Assembly (NCBI GenBank): GCA_964451925.1
Contig: CAYVKA010000002.1
Location: forward strand, 1 to 64,000
Source: Nevskia sp964451925
Lineage (GTDB): Bacteria > Pseudomonadota > Gammaproteobacteria > Nevskiales > Nevskiaceae
Direction of reading: 5' to 3'
Length of the DNA stretch: 64,000 nucleotides
Shown in pieces: positions 53,292-61,416 of the stretch (positions are counted from its first letter, which is position 1; every line of letters starts with the position of its first letter). The position numbers and the translations under genes are program-made. The notes below the pieces were generated by a model. It did not search any database. It was not told where the DNA came from and saw only the letters and a program-made list of their open reading frames with translations.

Positions 53292-53888
53292 TCACCACTG
53301 TGGCGCCGCAGGGACGGAGTCGCGCGCGGCATTGCGCCAGCGGCGCACCAGCAGCGCGCCGCCCGCCAGGCCGCCGAGATGGGCGAAATGGGCCACCCCG
53401 GGTTGTTGCCCGCTGACACCGGACCAGAGTTCGAGCACGCCGTAGCCCAGCACGAACAGCCAGGCTTTCATCGGGATGGGCGGGAACAGCAGCATGATGG
53501 TGCGGTCGGGGAACAGCATGGCGAACGCGGCCAGCACGCCGAACAGTGCGCCGGACGCGCCCAGCGTCGGCACCTTGTCGGGCAGCGCAGTGGTCACCAG
53601 CAGCTGGGTGATCGCGGCTGTCGCCAGGCTGGCGGCGTAAAGCAGGCCGAAACGCCTGGAACCGGTGGCCGCCTCGACCGGACGGCCGAACATCCACAGG
53701 CCGAACATGTTGGTGGCCAGATGCCCCGCATCGGCGTGCAGGAAGGCGCTGCTGACCAGCTGCCATGGGCGAAAGCCAGCGTCCAGCGGCCACAGCATCA
53801 GGCTGTACAGCGTGGCGTCGCTCAGCACGCTCTCCAGTGCGAACGCAGCGAGGTTGAGCAGCAGCAGGGCGTAGGTCACCGGCGCCAT
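53292..53888 (-). CDS. Rhomboid-family intramembrane serine protease
   Basis: This 198-residue polytopic protein has about six helices. The catalytic serine lies in the motif LGASGALFGVLAAF and the catalytic histidine in VAHFAHLGGLAGGALL; the HADAGHLATNMFGLW stretch provides the conserved His/Asn of the oxyanion region. Rhomboids cut substrates within the membrane. ATG 53888 is used because the upstream frame runs through a strong hairpin. It follows the BON gene on the same strand by 55 bp. Confidence 0.9.
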   Translation of the reverse strand: MAPVTYALLLLNLAAFALESVLSDATLYSLMLWPLDAGFRPWQLVSSAFLHADAGHLATNMFGLWMFGRPVEAATGSRRFGLLYAASLATAAITQLLVTTALPDKVPTLGASGALFGVLAAFAMLFPDRTIMLLFPPIPMKAWLFVLGYGVLELWSGVSGQQPGVAHFAHLGGLAGGALLVRRWRNAARDSVPAAPQW

Positions 53889-53901
53889 CGATCTGTCCAG
53901 T

Positions 53902-53933
53902 GCTGTTCCCGTCCCGAGCGGGACGGGAACAGC
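53902..53933 (-). terminator. Strong hairpin between BON and rhomboid genes
   Basis: A perfect 14-bp stem (GCTGTTCCCGTCCC with its complement) around the loop GAGC. It starts 10 bp after the BON stop. There is no U-run after it, so partial termination or RNA processing between the two genes is as likely as full termination. Confidence 0.5.
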
Positions 53934-53943
53934 GCGGCTGGCC

Positions 53944-54600
53944 TCAGGGAACCACGCGCAGATGGTTTTCAACGCCGATGATGCCCGGCGCCGAGAGCGC
54001 GGCGTTTTCCGCCATGATCTGCTCGTGCAGGCTGCGCACCCGGCCTCTCAGCACGGCTGTGCCGTTCTCGGCGATGTCAATGGTGATGCCGGCGGCGTCG
54101 AGGTCCGCCGAGCGCTCCAGCGCCGACTGAATCCTGAGGCGGATGTCCGACGGCGCCACCCGTGGCCGGATGGTGATGCGGTTGATCACCGCGCTGACGC
54201 CGCCGAGCTGCTCGACGCACTCTTCGGCCCGCCGGCGCTGGTAGCCCCAGCTGACTTCGCCGGTCAGGGTGACATGGCCCTGGTCCACGGTGACTTGCAG
54301 CGAGGGCTCCGCCGGATGCATGGCCCAGTCCAGCACCTGCACGGCGCGGCTGGCGATTTCGTCGTCGGCGGTTTTCTTGTGCGAAGGGATGTTGACCCGG
54401 ATCTCCTGCGCCACCGCCCGCACGCCCTTGACGCGCCGCACGGCCGCTTCGGCTTGCGCCCGCTGCGTGGCGGTCTCGACCGAGCCGGTCAGCGTCACCA
54501 CGCCGTCCTTGACGCTGACGCCGATATGCGCCGCGTCAACCGCCGGCTCGTAATCCAGTTCTTCCATAACCCTTTGACGCAAATTGAAATCTTCAACCAT
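53944..54600 (-). CDS. Triple BON-domain protein
   Basis: This 218-residue protein is built of three BON domains (about residues 3-70, 75-145 and 148-216), each with the pattern of a helix then V-V-DGVVTLTGSV-type strands; the three repeats read VSVKDGVVTLTGSV, VTVDQGHVTLTGEV and IDIAENGTAVLRGRV. No signal peptide is present, so it appears cytoplasmic, unlike OsmY. BON proteins bind membranes or polymers under stress. A good AGGAGA site precedes the ATG, and an FNR-type box lies 102 bp upstream. Confidence 0.9.
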   Translation of the reverse strand: MVEDFNLRQRVMEELDYEPAVDAAHIGVSVKDGVVTLTGSVETATQRAQAEAAVRRVKGVRAVAQEIRVNIPSHKKTADDEIASRAVQVLDWAMHPAEPSLQVTVDQGHVTLTGEVSWGYQRRRAEECVEQLGGVSAVINRITIRPRVAPSDIRLRIQSALERSADLDAAGITIDIAENGTAVLRGRVRSLHEQIMAENAALSAPGIIGVENHLRVVP

Positions 54601-54701
54601 GACATTCTCCTGGATGGGGCCTCGATGCGGCGTTTTGCAGTGATGGACGCGGCCTGCGCGTCAGTGCCGGCACATTGCACAGCGGCACGGCGCGGGCGGC
54701 A

Positions 54702-54715
54702 TTGACATGTGTCAA
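54702..54715 (-). promoter_or_regulatory. FNR-type box between BON and FNR-family genes
   Basis: TTGAC-ATGT-GTCAA. TGCAAT at 54674-54679 on the minus strand fits the class II -10 for the BON gene. The plus-strand side has only a weak match, so autoregulation of the regulator gene at 54837 is possible but less supported. Confidence 0.72.
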
Positions 54716-54836
54716 GCGCCGGGCGGCAGGGGCCGGACTACGTAGTTCCCGCAACGGCCTAGGTGGAATTGCGGATTTCCCGCCAGCGGCGCGGCACGCA
54801 GACTGGTCGCAACAAAAAACCAGGGAGTCATCCGCC

Positions 54837-55577
54837 ATGCCTTTCGACGCCGCGCCGCAAACCGTTGCCAGCACCAACAACTGCAGCTTGTGCCCGGTAC
54901 AGAACTGCCTCGCTCGCCGCAGTGAAAACGGTGAGGGCGGATGGTCGGAGGCGCTGGCGCCACGCGTGGCGCTGATGCCGGGCTCTGCCCTGTTCAATGC
55001 AGGCGACCGCCAGCTGTCGATCTATTCGGTGCGCGGCGGCTGCATCAAGACCTATTCGGTGGACGCCGACGGCAACGAGCGGGTCCGCGGCTTCTTCCTG
55101 CCGGGCGACGTGATCGGGCTCGACGGCCTGGGCTACGGCGTCCACGCCTCCTATGCCACGGCGGTGGTGCCCTCGCAGATCTGCGTCATGCCGATGGCCC
55201 GGCTGCGCAGCCTGATGCTGAGCAACGCCGCTCTGGCCGTGACCGTGCAGCAGCAGACCAGCCGCGACCTCGGGCTGGCACTGGCGCTTTCCGGCTCGTT
55301 CAGCGCCGAGCAGCGGGTGGCGGCTTTCCTGCTGCATCTGCGCTCGCGGCTGGGCGCGGAGCAGTTGGTGCGCCTGCCGATGGGGCAGCAGGACATCGGC
55401 AGCTACCTGCGCCTGGCGCCGGAGTCGGTGTGCCGCACGATGAAGACCTTCGAGCGTAGCGGCATGCTGTCGATCGACAACCGCGCCGTCAAAGTGCTCG
55501 ACGAGCGCCGCCTGTCCGCGCTGGCCGCTCCGGTCGGGATCCCCAAGACCGGCGCCCGGCAGTCCGTCGCCGTATAG
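54837..55577 (+). CDS. FNR/Anr-type oxygen-responsive transcription factor
   Basis: This 246-residue CRP/FNR-family regulator has cysteines C16, C19 and C24 (NCSLCPVQNC) plus C116 (SQICVMP), the four positions that hold the oxygen-labile [4Fe-4S] cluster in FNR; the spacing of the first three is x2, x4 rather than x2, x5. The effector domain (ALFNAGDRQLSIYSVRGGCIKTYSVDADGNERV) and helix-turn-helix (QQDIGSYLRLAPESVCRTMKTFERSGML) are complete. In the recognition helix FNR's E-xx-SR becomes E-xx-CR. It is the obvious candidate to read the TTGA-N6-TCAA boxes around it. Confidence 0.92.
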   Translation: MPFDAAPQTVASTNNCSLCPVQNCLARRSENGEGGWSEALAPRVALMPGSALFNAGDRQLSIYSVRGGCIKTYSVDADGNERVRGFFLPGDVIGLDGLGYGVHASYATAVVPSQICVMPMARLRSLMLSNAALAVTVQQQTSRDLGLALALSGSFSAEQRVAAFLLHLRSRLGAEQLVRLPMGQQDIGSYLRLAPESVCRTMKTFERSGMLSIDNRAVKVLDERRLSALAAPVGIPKTGARQSVAV

Positions 55578-55581
55578 CAGA

Positions 55582-55614
55582 CCTGGACGGCGGCGCAGCG
55601 GACGCCGTACCAGG
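55582..55614 (+). terminator. Possible hairpin after the FNR-type gene
   Basis: CCTGG-ACGGCG pairs with CGCCGT-A-CCAGG (11 bp with one bulge) directly after the stop. No U-run follows. Confidence 0.35.
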
Positions 55615-55641
55615 CCGTCCGACGGCGGGCGCCAGCAGTTT

Positions 55642-55655
55642 TTGACGTGGATCAA
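55642..55655 (+). promoter_or_regulatory. FNR-type box for the RpoH-like sigma gene
   Basis: TTGAC-GTGG-ATCAA, the same sequence as the ohyA box. GAGGAT at 55678-55683 is at the class II -10 position; start codon at 55741. Confidence 0.75.
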
Positions 55656-55740
55656 TGCCCGGCAGCGGCCGGGCGGAGAGGATGACGCGCCGCAGATCGC
55701 CGCGGCCTGACGCCAACCAACGCAACGGACCCGGATACCG

Positions 55741-56649
55741 ATGAATACCCTCGCATTGCAAGCCGCCGGCAGGAGCCCCGCGCCGCGCCGTGGCGGCAGC
55801 CTGCCGTTTGCGCTGCTGTCCGCCGACAGCACCGACGCCTACATCCGCAGCGTCGGCGAAATCCCGCTGCTGGGCGAGGCCGAAGAGCGCGCTCTGGCCC
55901 AACGCGTGCACCAGGAGCACGACGCGGCGGCGGCGCAGGCCTTGATCCTGGCCAATCTGCGCTTCGTGGTGTTCGTGGCGCGCAGCTACCTCGGCTACGG
56001 TCTGCCGATGGGCGACCTGATCCAGGAAGGCAATATCGGCCTGATGAAAGCGGTCAAGCGCTTCAACCCCGGCGTCGGCGTGCGCCTGATCTCGTTCGCG
56101 GTGCACTGGATCCGCGCCGAGATCCACGAATTCATTTTCCGCAACTGGCGCATCGTGCGCACCGGCACCACCAAGGCACAACGCAAGCTGTTTTTCAATC
56201 TCAAGAAGCACCGCAGGAACGTCGGCTGGATGAGCCATTCGGAAATCGAGGCCGTGGCGCGCGAGCTGAAGGTGGCGCCCGAGGAAGTGCGCGAGATGGA
56301 GCAGCGCATGGCGGCGCACGACATGGCAATCAGCAGCTCCACCGGTCCGGCCGCCCGCGGCAGCGTGGCCGAAGGCAGCCTGGTCGACGAGCACGACGAC
56401 ATCGCGGCGATCGAGCGGCAGCAATGGGCCGGGCGCTGCGTGGAGAAAGCCAGGGAAGGTCTGCGTCATCTGGACCCGCGCTCGCGCGACATCCTGTCGC
56501 GGCGCCTGATGCAGGACGGTCAGGGCGAGCGACTGGAAGACCTGGCCGGGGCCTACAACGTCTCGGCCGAGCGTATCCGCCAGATTCAGGCGCGGGCGCT
56601 GCGCAAGCTCCGGTCGTACATCGAAGTACCGGAGACCGTCGCCGCCTGA
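55741..56649 (+). CDS. rpoH: RpoH-type (sigma-32-like) sigma factor
   Basis: This 302-residue sigma-70-family factor is of RpoH length. Region 2 reads LILANLRFVVFVARSYLGYGLPMGDLIQEGNIGLMKAVKRFNP, and it contains the RpoH-specific box TKAQRKLFFNLKKHR. Region 4 has LEDLAGAYNVSAERIRQIQARALRKLR. RpoH directs heat-shock gene expression. Its own FNR-type promoter, rather than a heat-shock-type control, and closeness to an Hsp20 gene suggest a second, low-oxygen RpoH; whether the genome has another copy cannot be seen here. Confidence 0.88.
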   Translation: MNTLALQAAGRSPAPRRGGSLPFALLSADSTDAYIRSVGEIPLLGEAEERALAQRVHQEHDAAAAQALILANLRFVVFVARSYLGYGLPMGDLIQEGNIGLMKAVKRFNPGVGVRLISFAVHWIRAEIHEFIFRNWRIVRTGTTKAQRKLFFNLKKHRRNVGWMSHSEIEAVARELKVAPEEVREMEQRMAAHDMAISSSTGPAARGSVAEGSLVDEHDDIAAIERQQWAGRCVEKAREGLRHLDPRSRDILSRRLMQDGQGERLEDLAGAYNVSAERIRQIQARALRKLRSYIEVPETVAA

Positions 56650-56672
56650 GAGGCGGCTCCCGCGCGCAACCC

Positions 56673-56686
56673 TTGATGCAGGTCAA
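56673..56686 (+). promoter_or_regulatory. FNR-type box for ABC exporter operon
   Basis: TTGAT-GCAG-GTCAA. GACAAT at 56709-56714 is exactly at the class II -10 position, 30 bp ahead of the GTG start at 56744. Confidence 0.78.
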
Positions 56687-56743
56687 TGTTGCGCAGCATG
56701 GCCGCCCGGACAATCGCGGCAATCGAGTGAAGTCGGAGGCGCC

Positions 56744-57880
56744 GTGGGCGGCATCCTGAAAATCGCGTACAAGCTGCTGGTCAACGACCGCTCCAAGTTC
56801 GCGGCGCTGCTGCTGGGCATCACCTTCGCGGTGTTCCTGATGGTGCAGATGACCTCGCTGTTCGCCGGCATTCTCAGCCGGGCGTCGGCCACCGTGATCA
56901 ACGTCGGCGCAAAAATGTGGGTGATGGACCCGGCCGTGCAGACCGTGGCCAACAGCATCGCCATGCCGGACTACGTGCTCGACGCCGTGCGCAGCGTCGA
57001 AGGCGTGCGCTACGCCGTGCCGCTGTACTCCGGCGGCGCCCTGGTCAAGCTGCACAGCGGCACCTATCAGGCGGTGAACGTCCTGGGGCTGGACGACTCC
57101 ACGCTGTATGGCCGTCCGCAGCTGCTGCAGGGCAAGATTTCCGACATCTTTGCCGAGAACGGCTTCGTCGTGGTCAAGGATTCGGAGTATCCCAAGATGG
57201 AGAATCCGAATATCGGCACCGAATTCGAGCTGAACGACAACCGTGGCGTCATCGTCGGCATCGCGGAAGTCGCTTCCAGCGGCCTGTTCGGCGTGCCGAC
57301 CCTGTATACCACCTTCAACCGCGCCATCCAGTACATCCCTTCGCCGCGCTTCACCATCTCCTACATCCTGGTCGAGCCGAAAGGCGCCGACGACGTGGCG
57401 CGCATCAAGCAGCGTGTCGCGGCCTTGGGCTACGTGGCGCTGACCAAGGACGAATTCATGCAGCAGATCACCCGCTTCTACATGTACCAGACCGGCCTGG
57501 GCGTCAACCTGCTGCTGATGACGGTGATGAGCTTCGTGGTGGGCCTGTCGATCTCCGGCCAGACGTTCTACACCTTCGTTCTGGAGAACCTGGAAAAATT
57601 CGGCGCGCTCAAGGCGATCGGCGCGAAAAGCCACGAGTTGGTCTACATGATCCTGTTCCAGGCCACCTTCACCGCGCTGACCGGCTACGGCCTGGGGGTA
57701 GGGCTGTGCTCGGCGGTCATCGCCCTGGCCAAGCTGCGCCTGCCGGACTATGCGGCGATGATCACCTTCACCAACCTGGCACTGGCCTTTTTCATGGTGC
57801 TGGTGATCGCCGGCATCTCCTGCTATATCGGCGTGCGCAAGGTGTTGCGCATCGAGCCGTTCGACATCTTCCGGGGCTAG
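56744..57880 (+). CDS. DevC/MacB-type ABC exporter permease
   Basis: This 378-residue membrane protein has one N-terminal helix (FAALLLGITFAVFLMVQMTSLFAGI), a large periplasmic domain and three C-terminal helices with the FtsX-like run GVNLLLMTVMSFVVGLSISGQTFYTFVLENLEKFGALKAIGAKSHEL. This is the DevC layout. The start is GTG at 56744 behind GGAGG. With the ATPase, the membrane-fusion protein and the outer-membrane factor downstream it forms a tripartite exporter of unknown substrate. Confidence 0.88.
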   Translation: MGGILKIAYKLLVNDRSKFAALLLGITFAVFLMVQMTSLFAGILSRASATVINVGAKMWVMDPAVQTVANSIAMPDYVLDAVRSVEGVRYAVPLYSGGALVKLHSGTYQAVNVLGLDDSTLYGRPQLLQGKISDIFAENGFVVVKDSEYPKMENPNIGTEFELNDNRGVIVGIAEVASSGLFGVPTLYTTFNRAIQYIPSPRFTISYILVEPKGADDVARIKQRVAALGYVALTKDEFMQQITRFYMYQTGLGVNLLLMTVMSFVVGLSISGQTFYTFVLENLEKFGALKAIGAKSHELVYMILFQATFTALTGYGLGVGLCSAVIALAKLRLPDYAAMITFTNLALAFFMVLVIAGISCYIGVRKVLRIEPFDIFRG

Positions 57881-57883
57881 CCC

Positions 57884-58588
57884 ATGGCCAATCCCGCAAT
57901 CCGCGCCAACGCGCTGAGCAAGTGGTTCGGCGAAGGCGAAGCCCGGACCTACGCCGTGCGTGAAGTGGAGTTCGAGGCCCGCTTCGGCGAGATACTGTAC
58001 ATCGTCGGCCCATCCGGCAGCGGCAAGACCACGCTGCTCAGCGTCATCTCCGGCATCCTGCGGCCCAACCAGGGCGCGGTGCAGATCGACGGGGTCGACA
58101 TCTGGGGATTGTCCAGCGACGCGCTGGCCGAATTCCGCCTCAAGCGCATCGGCTTCGTATTCCAGGATTTTCACCTGTTCCCGCGCCTGACCACGGTGGA
58201 AAACGTCGCCATACCGCTGATCCTGCGCCGGCGCAGCTGGGATGAGGCGCTGGCCGAAGCAATGAAGTACCTGGATATCGTCGGCCTGAAGGAACGCGCT
58301 CACCTGCCGCCGGTCAAGCTCAGCGGCGGCGAGCAGCAGCGCGTGGCCATTGCCCGCGCCATCGTCAGCGGGCCGGACATCCTGATCATGGACGAGCCGA
58401 CCGCCTCACTGGACGGCGACACCGGCAAGAACATCGTCAGTTTCGTGCGCAACAACATCCTGAGCGACAAGCGCTGCATCGTCATCGTTACCCACGACGC
58501 CCGTATCACCGAGTTCGCCGACCGCATCCTGAAGATGGAGGACGGCAAATTGAAGGGCATCGACAGCAATGGTGCTTCCCATGAGTAA
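57884..58588 (+). CDS. DevA/LolD-type ABC exporter ATPase
   Basis: This 234-residue ATPase has all motifs intact: Walker A GPSGSGKTT, Q-loop FVFQDFHLFPRL, signature LSGGEQQRVAIARA, Walker B ILIMDEPTASLD and H-loop VIVTHDARI. It powers the permease encoded 3 bp upstream. Its end overlaps the membrane-fusion gene. It makes a clear contrast to the inactivated ABC protein at 48554. Confidence 0.93.
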   Translation: MANPAIRANALSKWFGEGEARTYAVREVEFEARFGEILYIVGPSGSGKTTLLSVISGILRPNQGAVQIDGVDIWGLSSDALAEFRLKRIGFVFQDFHLFPRLTTVENVAIPLILRRRSWDEALAEAMKYLDIVGLKERAHLPPVKLSGGEQQRVAIARAIVSGPDILIMDEPTASLDGDTGKNIVSFVRNNILSDKRCIVIVTHDARITEFADRILKMEDGKLKGIDSNGASHE

Positions 58589-59669
58589 TCGCGTTCTGTT
58601 CATCCTCGCCGGCGTCGGCGTCCTGGTCGGCCTGATCGGCGCCTATGTCTACGGCCGCCAGCCGCCGGTCCAGCCGCCGGCCTTTGAGCCGGCGGGCAAT
58701 CCCTACGCCGACGGCATCTATGCCAACGGCATCGTCGAAAGCCTGCAAACGCAGGGACAGAACGTCAGCATCTACCCCGAAGTGTCCGGCGCGGTCACCG
58801 CCATCCTGGTCAGCGAAGGCCAGGCCATACGACAGGGGACGCCGCTGCTGAAGATCGAGGATTCGGTGCAGAAGGCGTCCGCCGAACAGCTGCGCGCCCA
58901 GGCCGACGCCGCACAGGCCACGCTGCAGGAGCTGAAAGCCGAGCCCAGAGCGGAGACGCTGCAGGTCGCACAGGCGCAGATGCAGTATGCGGCGGCCAAT
59001 CTGAAGACCCTGCAGGATACTCTGGACAAGCAGCGCCACGCTTTCCAGCTGGACCCCAAGGCCGTCGGCAAGGACACCCTGGACACGGCGGAGAACGCCG
59101 CGGCCGCGGCGGCGGAGAATCTCAAGGTGGCTCAGCGCCAGTACCAGCTGACCCGGGCCGGCGCCTGGAGCTACGACATCCGCAACCAGGAAAAGCAGTA
59201 CGAGGCGCTGCAGAAGGCCTATGCCTCGGCCTCGGCTTTGCTCGACAAGTACACGGTGCGGGCTCCGGCCGACGGCGTGGTGCTGTCGATCGCGGCCACC
59301 GTCGGCAGCTACGTTTCCAACTCGCAAGGCACTTACGACAGCTATACGCAGGGCACGTCTCCAGCCATCGTCATGGGCAGCCCGCAGGGGCAGCTGGCGG
59401 TGCGCTGCTACATTGACGAAATCCTGGTGCACCGCCTGCCGCCGCCGTCGGCGATCAAGGCGGAAATGTACATCCGCGGCACCAGCCGCCATATTCCGCT
59501 GCAATACGTGCGCACCCAGCCCTACGTCTCGCCCAAGATCGAATTGTCCGATCAGCGCACGGAGCGCGTGGACGTGCGCGTGCTGCCGGTGGTCTTCAGC
59601 TTCGCCAAGCCGGCTGACCTGAGCATTTACCCGGGGCAGCTGGTGGACGTCTACATCGGCACGCACTAG
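58581..59669 (+). CDS. HlyD/DevB-type membrane-fusion protein
   Basis: This 362-residue periplasmic adaptor has an N-terminal membrane anchor (RVLFILAGVGVLVGLIGAYVYG), a lipoyl-type beta segment (VSIYPEVSGAVTAILVSEGQAIRQGTPLLKIED), a long alpha-helical hairpin (about residues 95-215) and a beta-barrel part starting YTVRAPADGVVLSI. It links the inner-membrane ABC pair to the outer-membrane channel. ATG 58581 overlaps the ATPase gene; an ATG at 58569 is possible. Confidence 0.88.
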   Translation: MSNRVLFILAGVGVLVGLIGAYVYGRQPPVQPPAFEPAGNPYADGIYANGIVESLQTQGQNVSIYPEVSGAVTAILVSEGQAIRQGTPLLKIEDSVQKASAEQLRAQADAAQATLQELKAEPRAETLQVAQAQMQYAAANLKTLQDTLDKQRHAFQLDPKAVGKDTLDTAENAAAAAAENLKVAQRQYQLTRAGAWSYDIRNQEKQYEALQKAYASASALLDKYTVRAPADGVVLSIAATVGSYVSNSQGTYDSYTQGTSPAIVMGSPQGQLAVRCYIDEILVHRLPPPSAIKAEMYIRGTSRHIPLQYVRTQPYVSPKIELSDQRTERVDVRVLPVVFSFAKPADLSIYPGQLVDVYIGTH

Positions 59670-59678
59670 GGCACGGCA

Positions 59679-61202
59679 ATGCGCACCGGCTATCCAATAT
59701 CCAGGCATCCGCGGCGCCGCCTCCCGGCGCGGCTGTGCACTTTCACGCTGGCTCTGGCCGCCGCCGGCTGTGCGGTGGGCCCGGACTTCGTGGCGCCGCC
59801 GCCACCGCAGGTGAGCGGGTATACCGCACAAGGCGATGGCGATCGGACCGCGGTGGGGGATGGGCAGTCGCAGCGCTTCGAAGCGGCAGGCGAGGGCACC
59901 GCGCAGTGGTGGCAGCTGTTCGGCTCGCCGCAGCTGAACGAGGTGGTGGCGCAGGCCGTCAACGGCAACCCGACCCTGCAGGCGGCGCAGGCCAGCTTGC
60001 GGCAGAGCCGCGACAACCTGCGCGCCGGCCAGGGTGTATTTTTCCCGCAGCTGGAAGGCGATGCCGGCGCCACGCGGCAGCAGTACTCGGCGGCCCGGGT
60101 CGGCGAGGCCCTGCCACCCAGCATCTTCAACCTGTTCACCCTTTCCGCCAGCGTCAGTTATGCCGTCGACCTGTTCGGCGGGGAGCGGCGCACGGTGGAG
60201 GGCTTGCGGGCCTCCGTGGACTACCAGCGCCAGACGCTCGACGCCGCCTATATCTCGCTGACCGCCAACGTCGCCAACACCGTGGTTGCCGCCGCGGCGT
60301 ACCGCGCCGAGATCGACGCCACGCAAGACATCATCGGCGCGCTGCGCGAGCAGGTCCGGCTGGCGCAGACGCAGGCCGAGGCCGGAACCGCGCCGTACAC
60401 GGCGGTGCTCGGACTGCGCACCCAGTTGAGCGCCACCGAGGCGACGCTGCCTGCGCTGCAGCAGAAACTGGATCAGGCCGGGGATCTGCTGGCCGCGCTC
60501 ACCGGTCATGTGCCGGCGGAGTGGGTGGCGCCGCCGGTCAGCCTGTCCGGCCTGAAGCTGCCGTCGGACATCCCCCTGAGCCTGCCGTCCGAGCTCGTTG
60601 CCCACCGCCCGGACATCCTGGCGGCCGAGGCGCAGCTGCACGCCGCCAGTGCCAATATCGGCGTCGCCACCGCGGCGATGTTGCCCAGCCTCAGCCTCAG
60701 CGGCTCCTACGGCGCGCAGAGCACCGCCAGCAGCGACCTGTTCAAATCCGGCAGCAACGTCTGGAGCGTCGGTGCCGGCCTCAGCGCGCCGCTGTTTGAA
60801 GGCGGCACGTTGTGGTACCGCCGCAAGGCCGCGGTGGCTGCCTATGAGCAGGCGCAGGCCGCCTACCGGCAGGTGGTGTTGAGCGCCTTCGTCCAGGTGG
60901 CGGACAGCCTGCGCGCCCTGCAGCACGATGCCGACGCGGTGGAGGCGCAGGCGCAGCAACTCGACGCGGCACGCGAGAATCGTCATCTGGTCGAAGCCGC
61001 CTATCAGGCCGGATTGAGCGCGTACACCGAATTGCTGCTGGCCGACGTGCAGAGCCGGCAGGCGGAACTGGGCTACCTGCAAGCCAAGGCCCTGCGCCTG
61101 CAGGACACCGTGGCGTTGTTTGTCGCGCTGGGCGGAAGCTGGCGTCAGCCCGAGGCGGCGCAGGCCGGCATTGCGGCGGACCAGTCTGGCGGCGGGAGCT
61201 AA
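59679..61202 (+). CDS. NodT/OprM-type outer-membrane efflux lipoprotein
   Basis: This 507-residue TolC-family channel has a lipobox (LALAAAGC, cysteine near residue 31) followed by AVGPDFVAPPPP, the usual start of mature NodT-type proteins. Two OEP repeats are present: WWQLFGSPQLNEVVAQAVNGNPTLQAAQASLRQSR and a second ending in VALFVALGGSWRQP. It closes the exporter operon, 9 bp after the adaptor gene. Confidence 0.93.
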   Translation: MRTGYPISRHPRRRLPARLCTFTLALAAAGCAVGPDFVAPPPPQVSGYTAQGDGDRTAVGDGQSQRFEAAGEGTAQWWQLFGSPQLNEVVAQAVNGNPTLQAAQASLRQSRDNLRAGQGVFFPQLEGDAGATRQQYSAARVGEALPPSIFNLFTLSASVSYAVDLFGGERRTVEGLRASVDYQRQTLDAAYISLTANVANTVVAAAAYRAEIDATQDIIGALREQVRLAQTQAEAGTAPYTAVLGLRTQLSATEATLPALQQKLDQAGDLLAALTGHVPAEWVAPPVSLSGLKLPSDIPLSLPSELVAHRPDILAAEAQLHAASANIGVATAAMLPSLSLSGSYGAQSTASSDLFKSGSNVWSVGAGLSAPLFEGGTLWYRRKAAVAAYEQAQAAYRQVVLSAFVQVADSLRALQHDADAVEAQAQQLDAARENRHLVEAAYQAGLSAYTELLLADVQSRQAELGYLQAKALRLQDTVALFVALGGSWRQPEAAQAGIAADQSGGGS

Positions 61203-61323
61203 GGAAACTCTGATCAATTGGATCATCGTCATTCCCGCGTAGGCGAATCCAGTTTTGCGAAGGCCGGAATCAAAACTGGACCCCCGCCTACGTGGGGGTG
61301 ACGAATGGATCAGAGACTCCCTA
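61201..61323. repeat. Imperfect palindromic repeat element (REP/MITE-like)
   Basis: The left half carries CGTCATTCCCGCGTAGGCG then AATCCAGTTTTG; the right half carries the inverted version CAAAACTGGACCCCCGCC, TACGTGGGGGTGACGA. Outer flanks also match in inverse (ACTCTGATC and GATCAGAGACT). The core resembles the GTCATTCCCGCG palindromes widespread in proteobacterial genomes. It fills most of the gap between the exporter operon and hsp20 and could fold into a long RNA hairpin. Confidence 0.7.
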
Positions 61324-61375
61324 AGGCCGCGAGCGGCGCCGATAGCCCACGCCGGTCAACGAGTTTGCAGGCACG

Positions 61376-61406
61376 AAAAAGCCGCCGGCCCAAGAGGACC
61401 GGCGGC
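61376..61406 (-). terminator. Intrinsic terminator of hsp20
   Basis: On the minus strand a stem of GCCGCCGG and CCGGCGGC is followed by TTTTT (61376-61380). It begins 11 bp after the hsp20 stop. It is the one textbook rho-independent terminator I found in the window. Confidence 0.88.
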
Positions 61407-61416
61407 CGGGTGTGGA

